From positions 124,001 through 188,000 of the forward strand of contig NZ_CP020038.1 in the NCBI RefSeq assembly GCF_002157225.2: 64,000 bases of DNA. Reading direction: 5' to 3'. Shown in pieces: positions 1 through 10,300 of the stretch. Made by a program: the position numbers and the translations under genes. Under the pieces are notes generated by a model. The model was not told where the DNA came from. It ran no database searches and was given only the letters and a program-made list of their open reading frames with translations. Source of the DNA: Agarilytica rhodophyticola. Its GTDB lineage: Bacteria > Pseudomonadota > Gammaproteobacteria > Pseudomonadales > Cellvibrionaceae. The number at the start of each line of letters is the position of its first letter. Position 1 is the first letter of the stretch.

Positions 1-1515
1 TTGCTGACGTTCTGTACGAATATCTGCTAAACCCATCCCGTATGCGGATAAAACTCCCGACAGGGGGTGTAATAAAACAGTTTTGATACCTAGGTGCTCT
101 GCCACTAGACACGCATGTTGCCCGCCTGCACCGCCGAAACAATTTAGCGCATATTCTTTGACGTCGTAGCCGCGCGAAACGGATATTTGTTTAATCGCTT
201 GGGCCATATGTTCAATTGCGATCTCAAGAAAACCTTCGGCAACGTCTTCTGCTGAGCGTCCATCACCGACTAACGCACTAATTTCATTGAACGCCGCTAC
301 GGTTGCGTTACGGTCTAGCGTTTGGTTTTGTTCTGGGCCAAATATTGCGGGGAAATATTCCGGTTGGATCTTGCCTAGGCAAACGTTGATATCTGTAACG
401 GCGAGCTTTCCTCCTCGTCGATAGCACACCGGCCCTGGATTTGCTCCGGCTGAGTCGGGGCCTACACGGAAGCGGTCATCTTCATAGGTCAAAAGCGAGC
501 CACCGCCAGCTGCGACAGTGTGAATATACATCATGGGTACACGCATGCGCACGCCAGCAACTTCTGTTTCATAGGTTCGCTCAAACTCGCCAGCATAATG
601 GGACACATCGGTTGATGTTCCTCCCATATCAAAACCAATCATCTTATCAAAACCTGCGAGTTTTGAAGTATGTACTGCGCCGACAATTCCACCAGCGGGA
701 CCCGACAGGATGGAGTCGCGTCCTTGAAATTTATCTGCGTCCACTAAACCTCCAGATGACTGCATAAATAGCAATCGACCTTTGGCGTCATCTCCATTGT
801 TGAGCGCGTCGGATATACGATCAACGTAGCGGCGCAGTATTGGAGTAAGGTAAGCATCAACGACTGTTGTTTCGCCCCTGGAAACTATTTTAGATAGAGG
901 GCTTACTTCATGGCTAACAGAGATTTGTGTGAAACCTACTTGCTTCGCGATATCTGCCAGTAACTGTTCGTGTTGAGGATATTTATAGGCATGCATGAAA
1001 ACTATGGCTATTGAGCGTAAACCCTGGTCGTAAGCGCTTTGCAGTGCTTTTCGGGCTAGGTCTTCATTTAATGCAAGTTCTACGCGGCCGTCTGGCAGTA
1101 TACGTTCCGCAATTTCTATCACTTGATCATAAATGAGTTCTGGCTTTTTGATATTCATGGCGAAGGTATCAGGTCTTGCTTGATAACCGACTTCAAGAAT
1201 ATCTCCTAGACCTGCGGTGATTGCGAGAAGCGTAGGGTCGCCCTTTTTTTCTAGCAATGCATTAGTGGCAACAGTCGTCCCCATTTTGATCGACTTTACA
1301 CGTTCAGAAGGGATTGGTGCATCCTTTTCTATCCCCAGAAATAAGCGTACGCCATGCAAAGCTGCATCGACATAAGCCTCGGGATTTTCTGATAATAGTT
1401 TTTTGGTTTTCAGCTCACCTTCCGGTGTTTTGGCGACAATGTCTGTAAAGGTTCCTCCCCTATCTATCCAAAACTGCCATAAGTCTGACTTGGATTTAGG
1501 TGTTACTAATTTCAT
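1..1515 (-). CDS. 5-oxoprolinase / hydantoinase A family protein, C-terminus cut by window edge
   Basis: 505 codons are read from an ATG at 1515 to the window edge with no stop, so the C-terminal part lies outside. The N-terminus has the family nucleotide-binding signature WIDRGGTFTDIV near residues 16-27, then MGTTVATNALLEKKG. The central acidic/glycine-rich stretch GFDMGGTSTDVS and the NCFGGAGGQHACLVA segment follow. These are typical of the ATP-dependent 5-oxoprolinase/N-methylhydantoinase A family, which opens cyclic amides such as 5-oxoproline with ATP hydrolysis in the cytoplasm. Bacterial full-length oxoprolinases are about 1200 residues with a fused HyuB part; whether that part is present cannot be seen. 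The gene runs in the same direction as the TonB receptor behind it, with about 250 bases and a strong terminator between them. Substrate is not determinable from the sequence. Confidence 0.85.
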   Translation of the reverse strand, partial: MKLVTPKSKSDLWQFWIDRGGTFTDIVAKTPEGELKTKKLLSENPEAYVDAALHGVRLFLGIEKDAPIPSERVKSIKMGTTVATNALLEKKGDPTLLAITAGLGDILEVGYQARPDTFAMNIKKPELIYDQVIEIAERILPDGRVELALNEDLARKALQSAYDQGLRSIAIVFMHAYKYPQHEQLLADIAKQVGFTQISVSHEVSPLSKIVSRGETTVVDAYLTPILRRYVDRISDALNNGDDAKGRLLFMQSSGGLVDADKFQGRDSILSGPAGGIVGAVHTSKLAGFDKMIGFDMGGTSTDVSHYAGEFERTYETEVAGVRMRVPMMYIHTVAAGGGSLLTYEDDRFRVGPDSAGANPGPVCYRRGGKLAVTDINVCLGKIQPEYFPAIFGPEQNQTLDRNATVAAFNEISALVGDGRSAEDVAEGFLEIAIEHMAQAIKQISVSRGYDVKEYALNCFGGAGGQHACLVAEHLGIKTVLLHPLSGVLSAYGMGLADIRTERQQ

Positions 1516-1708
1516 AGGAAAACCTCAGTACTATGATTTGGACGGAGTTGGAAGGCAATTGTCTATTAGTAATATATTGCCAAAACGCAAATAAAATATC
1601 AACGTTTTATTTGTGTTTAGGCCGTTTTGATGATGCCTGATGGCTCCTATTTCTCGCTCGTGCATAGCCGGGGTGGTCGTGACACAATCTCAAAAATAAT
1701 GGGAGTGT

Positions 1709-1736
1709 AAAAAAGCGGGGGGGCTCGCTCCCCCCG
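1709..1736 (-). terminator. Rho-independent terminator of the TonB receptor gene
   Basis: Read on the minus strand, a G6/C6 stem closed by an outer C-G pair with a six-base loop (1716-1736) is followed directly by a C and a run of six T (1709-1714). It lies just downstream of the receptor stop codon at 1764. Confidence 0.9.
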
Positions 1737-1763
1737 AAAGAAAGAATGATCTATTGAAAGGGG

Positions 1764-4487
1764 TTAGAACTTTGTACCTACTCTCACATAAACGCGGCGG
1801 CCACGGGGGTCGTGTGTACGGGAATCGTAGCTGCCGGAGATGTTTACGTGGGGAGGATCTTCATCGGTGATGTTTACGGCACCGATAGTCAGGGTTGTTT
1901 GCGAATCATCTCGTAGAAAATCACCGAGATCGATACTGTATTGAGCGTCGAAGGTAATAAATTCGTCAATGGTTGCGGTATCTCGTCCATCGTTTCTGTA
2001 ACTATCCACATATCGTGCAAAGATATTCGCACTATGTGCACCTGAGTACCAGTTTAGCCCTAGGTTACCTCTCAGCTCTGGGGTGGGGTTGCCCACATTA
2101 GTACCATTGCGTGAACCGACACCATCAATTGTTACACCTCCTTGGGTGATGTCATAGGACAGGACGTAAGTTAAATCTAATGACGGAATAAAGGTTCCCA
2201 CATCTGATTCGAAAGTGCCGTAAAGGGAAAGATCTATACCGTCAGTTTCAAGTTCATTGGCGTTAATAAATGCAACGTTCACTACTTGTATTAGACCCGC
2301 TTCATTACGCTGAATGCGCTCATCGAAATCATTTGGATCAATAAGACGCGCGGCGTTTTCCGCTGCAACAATAGATTGTGCGTTTTCCTTGGTAAGTACA
2401 TCTTCGAATTCAAAGCGCCAGTAGTCAGCGCTTAGCTTAATGTTGTCGCTAAGGTTAAGTGTGGTACCAAAATTAAAGGCTGTTGACGTTTCTGGATCTA
2501 GGTTTGGGTCCCCATTGGCACGCTCGCCACCGAAGGTAGTAACATCGTCAGTAGGATCATTGGGCGTAAGATTAAAGTCGTCGGTAAAGTTGCTGAAGTT
2601 AGTTTGCACCCCTGAAGTTTGGAAAACAGATGGTGCTCTGAATGATGTACTAATTGATGAACGCAATGATATTCCTTCTGAGGGTCTCCAAAGAGCCGAC
2701 AGTTTAGGGTCTGTTGTTGAACCGACACCATCGCCATAGTCTTCATGGCGCAGTGCAGCGCTCACTTCAAAGCTGTCGGTAAATGGCAGTAGGACTTCTG
2801 CAAAAACAGCGCTAACTTCCGTATCCCCTTCAAAGTTAGGGTTCCCAATCAAAAATCCCCAGCCGTCGTTAATAGATACGTGGTCGTAAACATATTTTAA
2901 TGATTCTTGTCGGTGCTGAACGCCTAAAGCAAAGCCAGCTTCTCCGCCCGCGAGTTCGAACATTTCGCCTGAAATGACAAACTCTGCAACTTTTAATGTG
3001 GATTCAGCGTCGGCAAGATACTCACCAATAATATATTCGCGCAAGATTCCGTCAGGACTGACGACGTCGCCATTAGACAGGGTTGTTGATGCGAGTTGTT
3101 GAGTGTCAAATGGGTTGAATGTAAAACAACCTAGGTCGTTATTATTTCGTGCACCCGTTTCATTCGCTTGACAATTTCTGCCACCGAAGCCGTTCAATGC
3201 CCTTTGGTAATTGTCTACATTCACGTCTCTGAGGTTTATTGTAAGGTCGTTTTGACCGGCAACATATGAAAACTCCCAGCGTAAGCTATCAGAAAAATCG
3301 CCATCGGCTCCAATTGCAAAGCGGGTTGTGTGGTGATCATAAAAGTTGACTTCTGTCGGTTGGTTCGCACCATATGGTCGTCCAATAAGACGCAGCTCTT
3401 CCGGCGTTGATATGATGCGTGGATCAAAGTTAGGGTGGTCAGCGGGCACGGTTGTTGCGCTTAGCACAGGAAAGCTTGGTGATACTTCTCGGTCAATTGC
3501 GTTGCGAGCAAAACCTATTTCTGTCCAAACACGAGTGCTTTCGTCCCAATCCCAGGTTGCGCGTGCAAAACCCTGCAATCTTTGTTCGTTCGGCACTAGT
3601 GTAATTTGTGGACCAAAGTCAAATCGGCAGCGAGTACCATCCAGAATTCCCCCATCAGCTTCACAGTCTGGGTCTGCCACTACGCCCTGGCTGGTGACAA
3701 AATTCATCGGGTTTCCTGAGCCGCTATTACTATCACCGACTCGCATCCAGTCTACTTCATTGCCGACTAAGCTCGTGCGCTTAAGATAGCTTGCTGCTAT
3801 TAACATGTGTCCAGATTCGCCAAAGTCTCCACCAACAGCCAGATCGAAATTGATGTCGCTTTGGTCGCCGTCAGAGGCTCTTTCGCGATATTCTGCTTGG
3901 AACTCCGCGCCTTGGAAATTATCTCGTGTGATAAAGTTAGCGACACCTGCTACAGCGTCGGAGCCGTAAACGGCCGAAGCACCGTCTTTAAGGATTTCCA
4001 CTCGTTCAATTGCAAGCTTAGGTACAAGCGCTGCGGTATCCACAAAGCTCGCACCGTCATTGGTTTGAGCTGCCGATAGTACTTGGCGCTTACCATTAAG
4101 CAGTACTAGTGTAGCGGAAACACCTAAACCTCTAAGGTTGATATTGTTGGTGCCAGCGGTGAAGTTTTGGGTAAGGTTGTCTGCGTTATTCTGTGCGCCT
4201 GAGTTAATTGGTAGCAATTCCACCAAATCGCGAATGTCATTAGCGCCGTTTTTAGCAAAGTCTTCATTGCTGTACGACGATAGGGGAGTAGCAAAATCCT
4301 CTTGTTGTTTTCTACGAATGCGTGAGCCTGTAACAGTCACTTCCTCTATGTTCGCATCTGCACTGGGTGAGTTATCTTGTGCATTTGTATGCTGCGCATT
4401 TACTAGGGCAATAGCCATAGCTAACGAAGCGGAAATAGCCTTTGCAGAGCCCTTGGCATGTTGAGTAATTCGGCTTGAGCGCTTCAT
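1764..4487 (-). CDS. TonB-dependent outer membrane receptor
   Basis: I start this at 4487 (protein MKRSSRITQHAKG...), 907 residues. The frame is open up to 4688, but the 4487 ATG is preceded by a G6AA purine run about ten bases upstream and begins a good signal peptide (basic n-region, Ala/Leu core, cleavage near NAQ/D). The mature N-terminus has a TonB-box-like segment IEEVTVTGSRI. A plug domain follows (residue ~50 on: DFAKNGANDIRDLVELLP, LRGLGVSATLVLLNGKR, VEILKDGASAVYGSDAVAGVANFIT). A long beta-barrel then ends in RVYVRVGTKF with the C-terminal Phe expected for outer membrane assembly. Such receptors import large or scarce ligands using TonB energy. The ligand is unknown; the neighbouring oxoprolinase and MarR-like regulator suggest a peptide- or cyclic-amide-derived substrate, which is inference only. 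Confidence 0.93.
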   Translation of the reverse strand: MKRSSRITQHAKGSAKAISASLAMAIALVNAQHTNAQDNSPSADANIEEVTVTGSRIRRKQQEDFATPLSSYSNEDFAKNGANDIRDLVELLPINSGAQNNADNLTQNFTAGTNNINLRGLGVSATLVLLNGKRQVLSAAQTNDGASFVDTAALVPKLAIERVEILKDGASAVYGSDAVAGVANFITRDNFQGAEFQAEYRERASDGDQSDINFDLAVGGDFGESGHMLIAASYLKRTSLVGNEVDWMRVGDSNSGSGNPMNFVTSQGVVADPDCEADGGILDGTRCRFDFGPQITLVPNEQRLQGFARATWDWDESTRVWTEIGFARNAIDREVSPSFPVLSATTVPADHPNFDPRIISTPEELRLIGRPYGANQPTEVNFYDHHTTRFAIGADGDFSDSLRWEFSYVAGQNDLTINLRDVNVDNYQRALNGFGGRNCQANETGARNNNDLGCFTFNPFDTQQLASTTLSNGDVVSPDGILREYIIGEYLADAESTLKVAEFVISGEMFELAGGEAGFALGVQHRQESLKYVYDHVSINDGWGFLIGNPNFEGDTEVSAVFAEVLLPFTDSFEVSAALRHEDYGDGVGSTTDPKLSALWRPSEGISLRSSISTSFRAPSVFQTSGVQTNFSNFTDDFNLTPNDPTDDVTTFGGERANGDPNLDPETSTAFNFGTTLNLSDNIKLSADYWRFEFEDVLTKENAQSIVAAENAARLIDPNDFDERIQRNEAGLIQVVNVAFINANELETDGIDLSLYGTFESDVGTFIPSLDLTYVLSYDITQGGVTIDGVGSRNGTNVGNPTPELRGNLGLNWYSGAHSANIFARYVDSYRNDGRDTATIDEFITFDAQYSIDLGDFLRDDSQTTLTIGAVNITDEDPPHVNISGSYDSRTHDPRGRRVYVRVGTKF

Positions 4488-5030
4488 TTTCAGTTTTCCC
4501 CCCAAGGTAGCCATTGTCTCTTCAGTAGATTGGATCGATGGATTGGGAACGTAAACTCGCCAAAATCTATGTTTCAGCTCCCCAAAAGTAAAAGCGTTGT
4601 TGCTGATTTTCACTGTATTGCCCTCCCCAGGCGCTATTAAACGTAGTGCAGTTGCAATCTTGTGCCGAAGTGTTGATTTATTGTTCATGGTGGTCGGCTA
4701 ATCGGCGATATAAATGACTTTTACGCCACCATTACAGCCTATACTCTTAATACATTAACAATTTGTCAATATAAAACTTATGTTTTTCAAGTGTGTTTTC
4801 GATTTTTTGTTGGTTTTGTGTCTTTGTGGTGCTAATTGTTATTACTCTCCCTGTTTTGGAGCGCGACTTTTGTAGTGGTTAAGAGGGAAAGCGATATGAG
4901 GAAAAGGTAGTAAAAAGATAGTAATAATTCAGGGTGATGGTGGTATATTTGACATCGATATATTAAAAAAATGTAGGTATAGTAACGACGTTTTATAGGT
5001 TATTTACCTTCTTTTAGGTGCTTTTATAAT
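4488..5030. promoter_or_regulatory. Divergent intergenic region between TonB receptor and MarR-like regulator
   Basis: A 540-base AT-rich spacer separating two divergent starts (4487 minus and 5031 plus). It must hold the promoters of both genes and probably the regulator's operator. I could not assign a single convincing -35/-10 pair because the stretch 4740-5000 is uniformly AT-rich. No gene is seen. Confidence 0.4.
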
Positions 5031-5540
5031 ATGGATCAAAATAGAAAAATTGTATCGTCTCGTAACTTGGCAACAGAAGAGGGCTGGCCGTTGTCTGAGG
5101 TTGAGTTTGGCCTGACCATTTTTTATAACGCCTTTACAAAGTGGATGATCAGGTGTGCTGCCGCCGCAGGCCAGCAGGATCTTAATCCAATCGATGTTTT
5201 GGTTTTGCATAATATTCATTATCGAGATAATGAGCAGCGCCGCATAGATATCTGTTTTATGCTCAACATTGAAGATACTCACACGGTAAATTATTCCCTC
5301 AAGAGGCTGGCAAAACTTGGTTTAATTGTAGGCTCAAAGCGAGGTAAGGAGATGTATTATGCTACAACTCCTGCGGGCAAGGAGCTGTGTGATGAATACC
5401 GCGAAATCCGTGAGCATTGTTTAGTCTCGGGCTTGACGAATATAGAAAAAAACTCGGAAGAGCTTTCTTCTATTGCAGCAACTCTCAGATCACTGTCAGG
5501 TCTTTATGATCAAGCTGCTAGAGCTGCGGCTTCAATCTAA
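5031..5540 (+). CDS. MarR-like winged-helix transcriptional regulator
   Basis: 169 residues. The central part reads as a MarR-type winged helix: DVLVLHNIHYRDNEQRRIDICFML, the recognition-helix-like TVNYSLKRLAKLGLI, then the wing GSKRGKEMYYATTPAGKELCDEY. Long helices at both ends would form the dimer interface. It is divergently placed against the TonB receptor and the oxoprolinase gene, so control of uptake and breakdown of their substrate is the natural guess (inference). It is also upstream of the cox operon on the same strand, but 380 bases and probably a separate promoter lie between, so I do not link it to CO metabolism. The start ATG at 5031 lacks a strong ribosome binding site. Confidence 0.8.
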   Translation: MDQNRKIVSSRNLATEEGWPLSEVEFGLTIFYNAFTKWMIRCAAAAGQQDLNPIDVLVLHNIHYRDNEQRRIDICFMLNIEDTHTVNYSLKRLAKLGLIVGSKRGKEMYYATTPAGKELCDEYREIREHCLVSGLTNIEKNSEELSSIAATLRSLSGLYDQAARAAASI

Positions 5541-5920
5541 GTGTGACCGGCGCCGTGGTCGTTGTTTTAGTACTTGGGGCCGGCGTATAGATCTTTTATT
5601 CTCTTATGATGCACCGGGTTTCTGGTGCTAATTCATTTGGGGTTAGAACCAAAACGCTCACTTAATTAGGCCACATAAAAATATAGAATACCCTTTGACG
5701 TCTGGCGTCTAAGTCTCCTCAGCTGTCACATCTATTTCCCCAGTCAAGATACCCTCATAATTCCTCCATGCAAAGATTACCCCCATTCATGCTTTCAACC
5801 ACCCTATTGAGGAATTGGTATTTGAATCTGCCCTTCTGGGGATGTTAAAAAAAGTCATTATTCAGGGCCGCAGTTCCATCTTAATTCTTAATAGAACCTG
5901 ATCCATGCGCGGAGTGAATT
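5541..5920 (+). promoter_or_regulatory. Upstream control region of the cox operon
   Basis: A 380-base gene-free stretch before coxM. It holds a direct repeat of AAGAT(N)ACCC...CAT at 5746-5758 and 5773-5786 (27-base period) and short TTG repeats at 5807, 5815 and 5822. GGAG six bases before the coxM ATG is the ribosome binding site. If the RcoM-like protein at 21.7 kb controls the operon, its LytTR-type site should be here; I could not identify one with certainty. Confidence 0.45.
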
Positions 5921-6775
5921 ATGATCCCATCCAATTTTACTTATCATGCGCCTTCTGATTTAGAGCAGGTGTTCTCACTATTCGATACCTATGGCAAGCA
6001 AGCAAAAGTTTTAGCTGGTGGCCACAGTTTATTGCCAATGATGAAATTCCGTTTTGCTGAGCCTAAGCAACTTATTGATTTGGCGGGTATTGATGCATTA
6101 AAGGGAGTTACCGTAAAGGATAAGGTTATTGATATTGGCGCTACCACGACAGAAACAAGCATTCTTAACCACCCAGAGTTAAAGAAGTTATGCCCTTTAT
6201 TGGTGGAAGCTACGCGTCTAATAGCCGATCCTCAAGTAAGAAATCGCGGTACTATTGGTGGAGATATTGCCCACGGTGATCCGGGGAATGATCACCCCTC
6301 CGTCATGTTGGCCTTAGATGCCACCTTTCATTTGGCTTCTGCACAAGGTACTCGTTTGGTTAAGGCGGATAATTTTTTTCTCGGCACTTATCAAACCGCT
6401 CTGCAAGAAGGTGAATTACTAACTCGTATCAGTATCCCCCTTTCTGTGGCCTCGCGGCCTTTTGGCTTTCGCAAGTTAAAACGTAAAACCGGAGATTTCG
6501 CCACTGCGGCCTGTGCTCTGACCTTAGTTAAAGAAGGCAATCAATGTCGTGAAGTGCGCATTGCTTTGACTAATTTAGGGCCGAAATCTTTCCGTGCAGA
6601 GCAGGCAGAGTATCTGCTCAATTCCACCTCTATTTCTGAGGACAGCATTAACGCGGCTGTGCACCTTGCTATGCAAGCCTGTGAACCCGCTAAAGATCAG
6701 CGCGGTGATAGCCAATATAAAACTAACATGGCCGGTGAAATGTTAAGACGGGCACTCGACGATGCTATGGCTTAA
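5921..6775 (+). CDS. coxM: Aerobic CO dehydrogenase medium (FAD) subunit CoxM
   Basis: 284 residues, close to the 288 of the characterised CoxM of Oligotropha. Both FAD-binding motifs of this family are at the expected places: AGGHS at residues 32-36 and TIGGD at 111-115. The fold is the FAD-binding module of xanthine oxidase-type enzymes followed by the C-terminal CODH flavoprotein domain. The subunit takes electrons from the iron-sulphur subunit and passes them to the quinone pool. It is first in the order M-S-L, the order typical of form I CO dehydrogenase. GGAG six bases before the ATG supports the start. The enzyme complex is cytoplasmic and membrane-associated. Confidence 0.93.
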   Translation: MIPSNFTYHAPSDLEQVFSLFDTYGKQAKVLAGGHSLLPMMKFRFAEPKQLIDLAGIDALKGVTVKDKVIDIGATTTETSILNHPELKKLCPLLVEATRLIADPQVRNRGTIGGDIAHGDPGNDHPSVMLALDATFHLASAQGTRLVKADNFFLGTYQTALQEGELLTRISIPLSVASRPFGFRKLKRKTGDFATAACALTLVKEGNQCREVRIALTNLGPKSFRAEQAEYLLNSTSISEDSINAAVHLAMQACEPAKDQRGDSQYKTNMAGEMLRRALDDAMA

Positions 6776-6795
6776 AAGCCGATAAGGTGGCTCCC

Positions 6796-7314
6796 ATGTC
6801 TCAAAAACCCATGTCCCAAAAACCTATGTCTCATAAAAAAATAAGCTTTAAGCTCAATGGCAAAACTGCTGAGGTAGAAGTAGAAGATCGAACGCTGCTG
6901 GTCCACGCAATTAGAGAAAAACTCAATATGACGGGTACGCATATTGGCTGTGACACTTCCCACTGTGGTGTTTGTACGGTTGATATTGATGGTGAGTCTG
7001 TTAAATCCTGCACGCTATTAGCGGTGCAAGCGGCAGGCAAAAATATCGTAACTGTGGAAGGCTTGGCCGATGATAAAGGCCTGCATGCGGTGCAGGCGGC
7101 TTTTATCCAAGAACACGGTTTACAGTGCGGTTTTTGCACTACAGGAATGATGATGCGGGCCTACCGATTTCTGCAGGAAAATCCCGAGCCAACGGAAGAG
7201 GAAATCCGCTGGGGCTTATCCGGTAACTTATGCCGTTGTACGGGTTATCAAAACATTATTAAAGCCGTAATGACGGCCAGTAAAAACCTAAAAGAAGTAG
7301 CGACAGCAGAATAA
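6796..7314 (+). CDS. coxS: Aerobic CO dehydrogenase small (2x[2Fe-2S]) subunit CoxS
   Basis: 172 residues from the ATG at 6796, which has AAGG about eight bases upstream; a GTG at 6787 is also in frame. Eight cysteines for two [2Fe-2S] clusters are present: C52, C57, C60, C72 in the plant-ferredoxin-like N-terminal half ([10 protein letters not shown]) and C111, C114, C146, C148 in the helical half (CGFC, CRC). The subunit carries electrons from the molybdenum site in CoxL to FAD in CoxM. The first 15 residues are odd: three near-identical 15-base units each begin with ATG ([15 protein letters not shown]), so the start region is a tandem repeat with three possible in-frame starts. It sits 20 bases after coxM and 18 bases before coxL. 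Confidence 0.93.
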   Translation: MSQKPMSQKPMSHKKISFKLNGKTAEVEVEDRTLLVHAIREKLNMTGTHIGCDTSHCGVCTVDIDGESVKSCTLLAVQAAGKNIVTVEGLADDKGLHAVQAAFIQEHGLQCGFCTTGMMMRAYRFLQENPEPTEEEIRWGLSGNLCRCTGYQNIIKAVMTASKNLKEVATAE

Positions 7315-7332
7315 TAAAAAGAAGGGCTCCTC

Positions 7333-10300
7333 ATGAATACTCAAGCAGAAGCAAGTGAAGTGGTCGAGGAAAAAATAGACCCAGTAGCTAACAAAGTACA
7401 GGGGGTCGGTTGTGCCAGACGGCGCAAGGAAGATCCGAAGTTCGTGCAAGGCAAAGGGCAATATGTCGATGATATAAAACTGCCTGGCATGCTGTTTGTG
7501 GATATGGTTCGCAGCCCTTATGCCCACGCCAAAATTATCTCGATTAATAAAGAAAAAGCGCTCGCCCTGCCCGGCGTGCATGCGGTGCTGACTGCCGACG
7601 ACTTAAAGCCTTTAAGCCTCCATTGGATGCCGACTTTGGCCGGTGATCAACAAGCGGTATTGGCGGATGAAAAAGTCCATTTTCAGTACCAAGAAGTGGC
7701 TGCTGTGGTGGCGGATGACCGCTATATAGCGGCAGATGCTTTGGAATTAGTGGAAGTAGAATACGAAATTCTTCCGCCTATGGTAGATCCTTACAAAGCC
7801 ATGGATGCAGACGCGCCCATTGTTAGGCCCGATCTAGTTAGTGGTGATGGTGCTAGTGCTGACGGTATTGCAGGGCAAAGCCCACATCCTAATAAAATCT
7901 TTCAATGGGAGGTGGGTGATAAGCAAGATACCGATGATATTTTTTCTCGCGCTCCGGTGGTAGTAAAAGAAGATATGTACTATCCCAGGGTACACCCAAC
8001 ACCCTTGGAAACCTGTGGCAGTGTCGCGGCTTTTGATCCTGTTAAAGGTAATTTGACCGTTTATCTCACCTCCCAAGCGCCCCATGTTGTGCGCACGGTG
8101 GTGTCGTCCTTATCGGGTATTCCTGAGAGTAAAGTGCGCATTGTCTCTCCCGATATTGGTGGTGGTTTCGGTAATAAGGTGGGTATTTATCCTGGCTATG
8201 TGGTGTCGATTGTTGCCTCAATAGTGTTGGGTGTTCCAGTGAAGTTTGTGGAAAATCGCACAGAGCACTTGTCCACTACGGCTTGGGCACGGGACTACTT
8301 TATGAGTGGTGAAATTGCCGCCGATGAAAACGGCATAATTAAAGCTCTGCGAGTCAATGTGCTGGGTGATCACGGTGCGTTTAATTCACAAGCTCAGCCA
8401 ACCAAATGGCCCGCGGGTTTTATGAGCATATGCACAGGCTCTTATCATGTACCCCAGGCCTACTTGAATGTGGTGGGTGTTTATACCAACAAAGCACCGG
8501 GCGGTGTCGCTTACCGCTGCTCTTTTCGCGTTACTGAAGCGGTCTATGTGATCGAGCGGACGATGGATTTACTCGCCAGAAAGATCGGCGTATCTCTGGC
8601 TGAAATTCGCATGAGAAATTTCGTTAAGCCTGAGCAATTCCCCTACGATACGCCCTTAGGTTGGCAGCTAGACAGTGGCAATTACCACTATGCTTTGCAA
8701 AAAGTAATGGACGCGGTTGACTATCCTGCCTTGCTAAAAGAACAAGCGGAAAAAAGGGCGCAGGGAGAGTTAATGGGGATTGGTGTCTGTACCTTTACGG
8801 AAATTGTTGGCGCTGGCCCTACCCGCAACTGCGACATTCTCGGTGTCGGCATGTTTGATAGTGCCGAGATTCGTATGCACCCCGACGGCAGTATTATGGC
8901 CAGAATGGGGACGATTACTCAGGGGCAAGGCCACGCTACCACCTACGCCCAGATTATTGCTACTGAGTTAGGTATCCATTCCGACGTAATCACAATCGAA
9001 GAAGGCGATACTGATACCGCCCCATATGGCCTGGGTACTTATGGTTCCCGCTCGACCCCGGTCGCCGGTGCTGCGGTGGCTAAGGCTTCCCGTATTATCC
9101 GCGACAAAGCTAAGAAAATTGCAGCCCATCTATTAGAAGTTTCCGCCGACGACCTAGAATGGCAAGGGGATAAGTTTGCGGTGAAGGGAGCCCCCGGCCT
9201 TGAAAAAACCATGGCCGAAATTGCCGCTGCTTCCTATAACACCCTGCCCGATGGTATGGAGCCGGGTTTAGAGGCTGTGTACTACTATGATCCGCCAAAC
9301 TTTACCTATCCCTATGGTGCATATATCTGTGTAGTGGATATTGATAAAGGCACAGGGGAAACCAAAGTTAGACGTTTTTATGCCCTTGATGACTGCGGTA
9401 CTCGCATTAACCCCATGATTATTGAAGGGCAAATCCATGGCGGGTTAACCGAAGGCTTTGCTGTGGCCTTTGGTCAAGAGCTACCCTTTGATAAAGATGG
9501 CAATATCTTGGGCAATACCTTTATGGATTACTTTGTGCCGACAGCAGTAGAGACTCCCCATTGGGAAACAGACCATACCATCACCCCTTCGCCTCATCAT
9601 CCGATTGGTGCGAAAGGTGTGGCCGAGTCTCCTCATGTTGGCAGTATCCCCTGCTTTACTTCAGCGGTTAGTGATGCTTTTGCCCATCTAGGTGTCACCC
9701 ATTTGGATATGCCCCATACGGCTCATCGTGTATGGCAACAAATTAATGCCTTGGGGCTGGCCGATTCACAGTTATCTGCTGCTGCTGAAGCCATGATAAA
9801 AAAGGTAAGTGCGGATTTTACTGAACACGCCAATGACGCGGCACCAGCAACGAATAGGGAGGCAATGCCCGAATCTATTGTTGAAGATGACAACGGCATG
9901 TTTGTGCACAAAGAATTCAGCGTTGCCGCCAGCGCCGACGATGGCTGGGTAATTCTCCAGGACATCGATCTATTAGCGGGTTGTTTCCCCGGAGGGCGTG
10001 TTACCGAAAGGCAGGATGAGAATAACTACCTTGCGGTTGTAGAGATAGCGGTTGGCCCCATCAGCATGTCCTTCAACGGCAAAATCACCATTGAAAATCA
10101 AGATCACCACCAGCGGATTTTGCAGATGACAGGCTCGGGGCAAGACTCTAAGGGTACCTCCTCAGCAGAGATGAAACTGACCGCACAGATTGTCGAAACC
10201 TCTCAAGGTTTTGACTTGATCGGCGATTCCACCTTCCAAGTGCGAGGCAAATTGGCGGCCTTTGGTAGCCGCATGATTGGGCAGATTGCAGATCAATTAC

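Noticed and set aside
441-1594. Plus-strand frames opposite the oxoprolinase gene
   Set aside because: They are antisense to a long, clearly coding minus-strand frame with family motifs.
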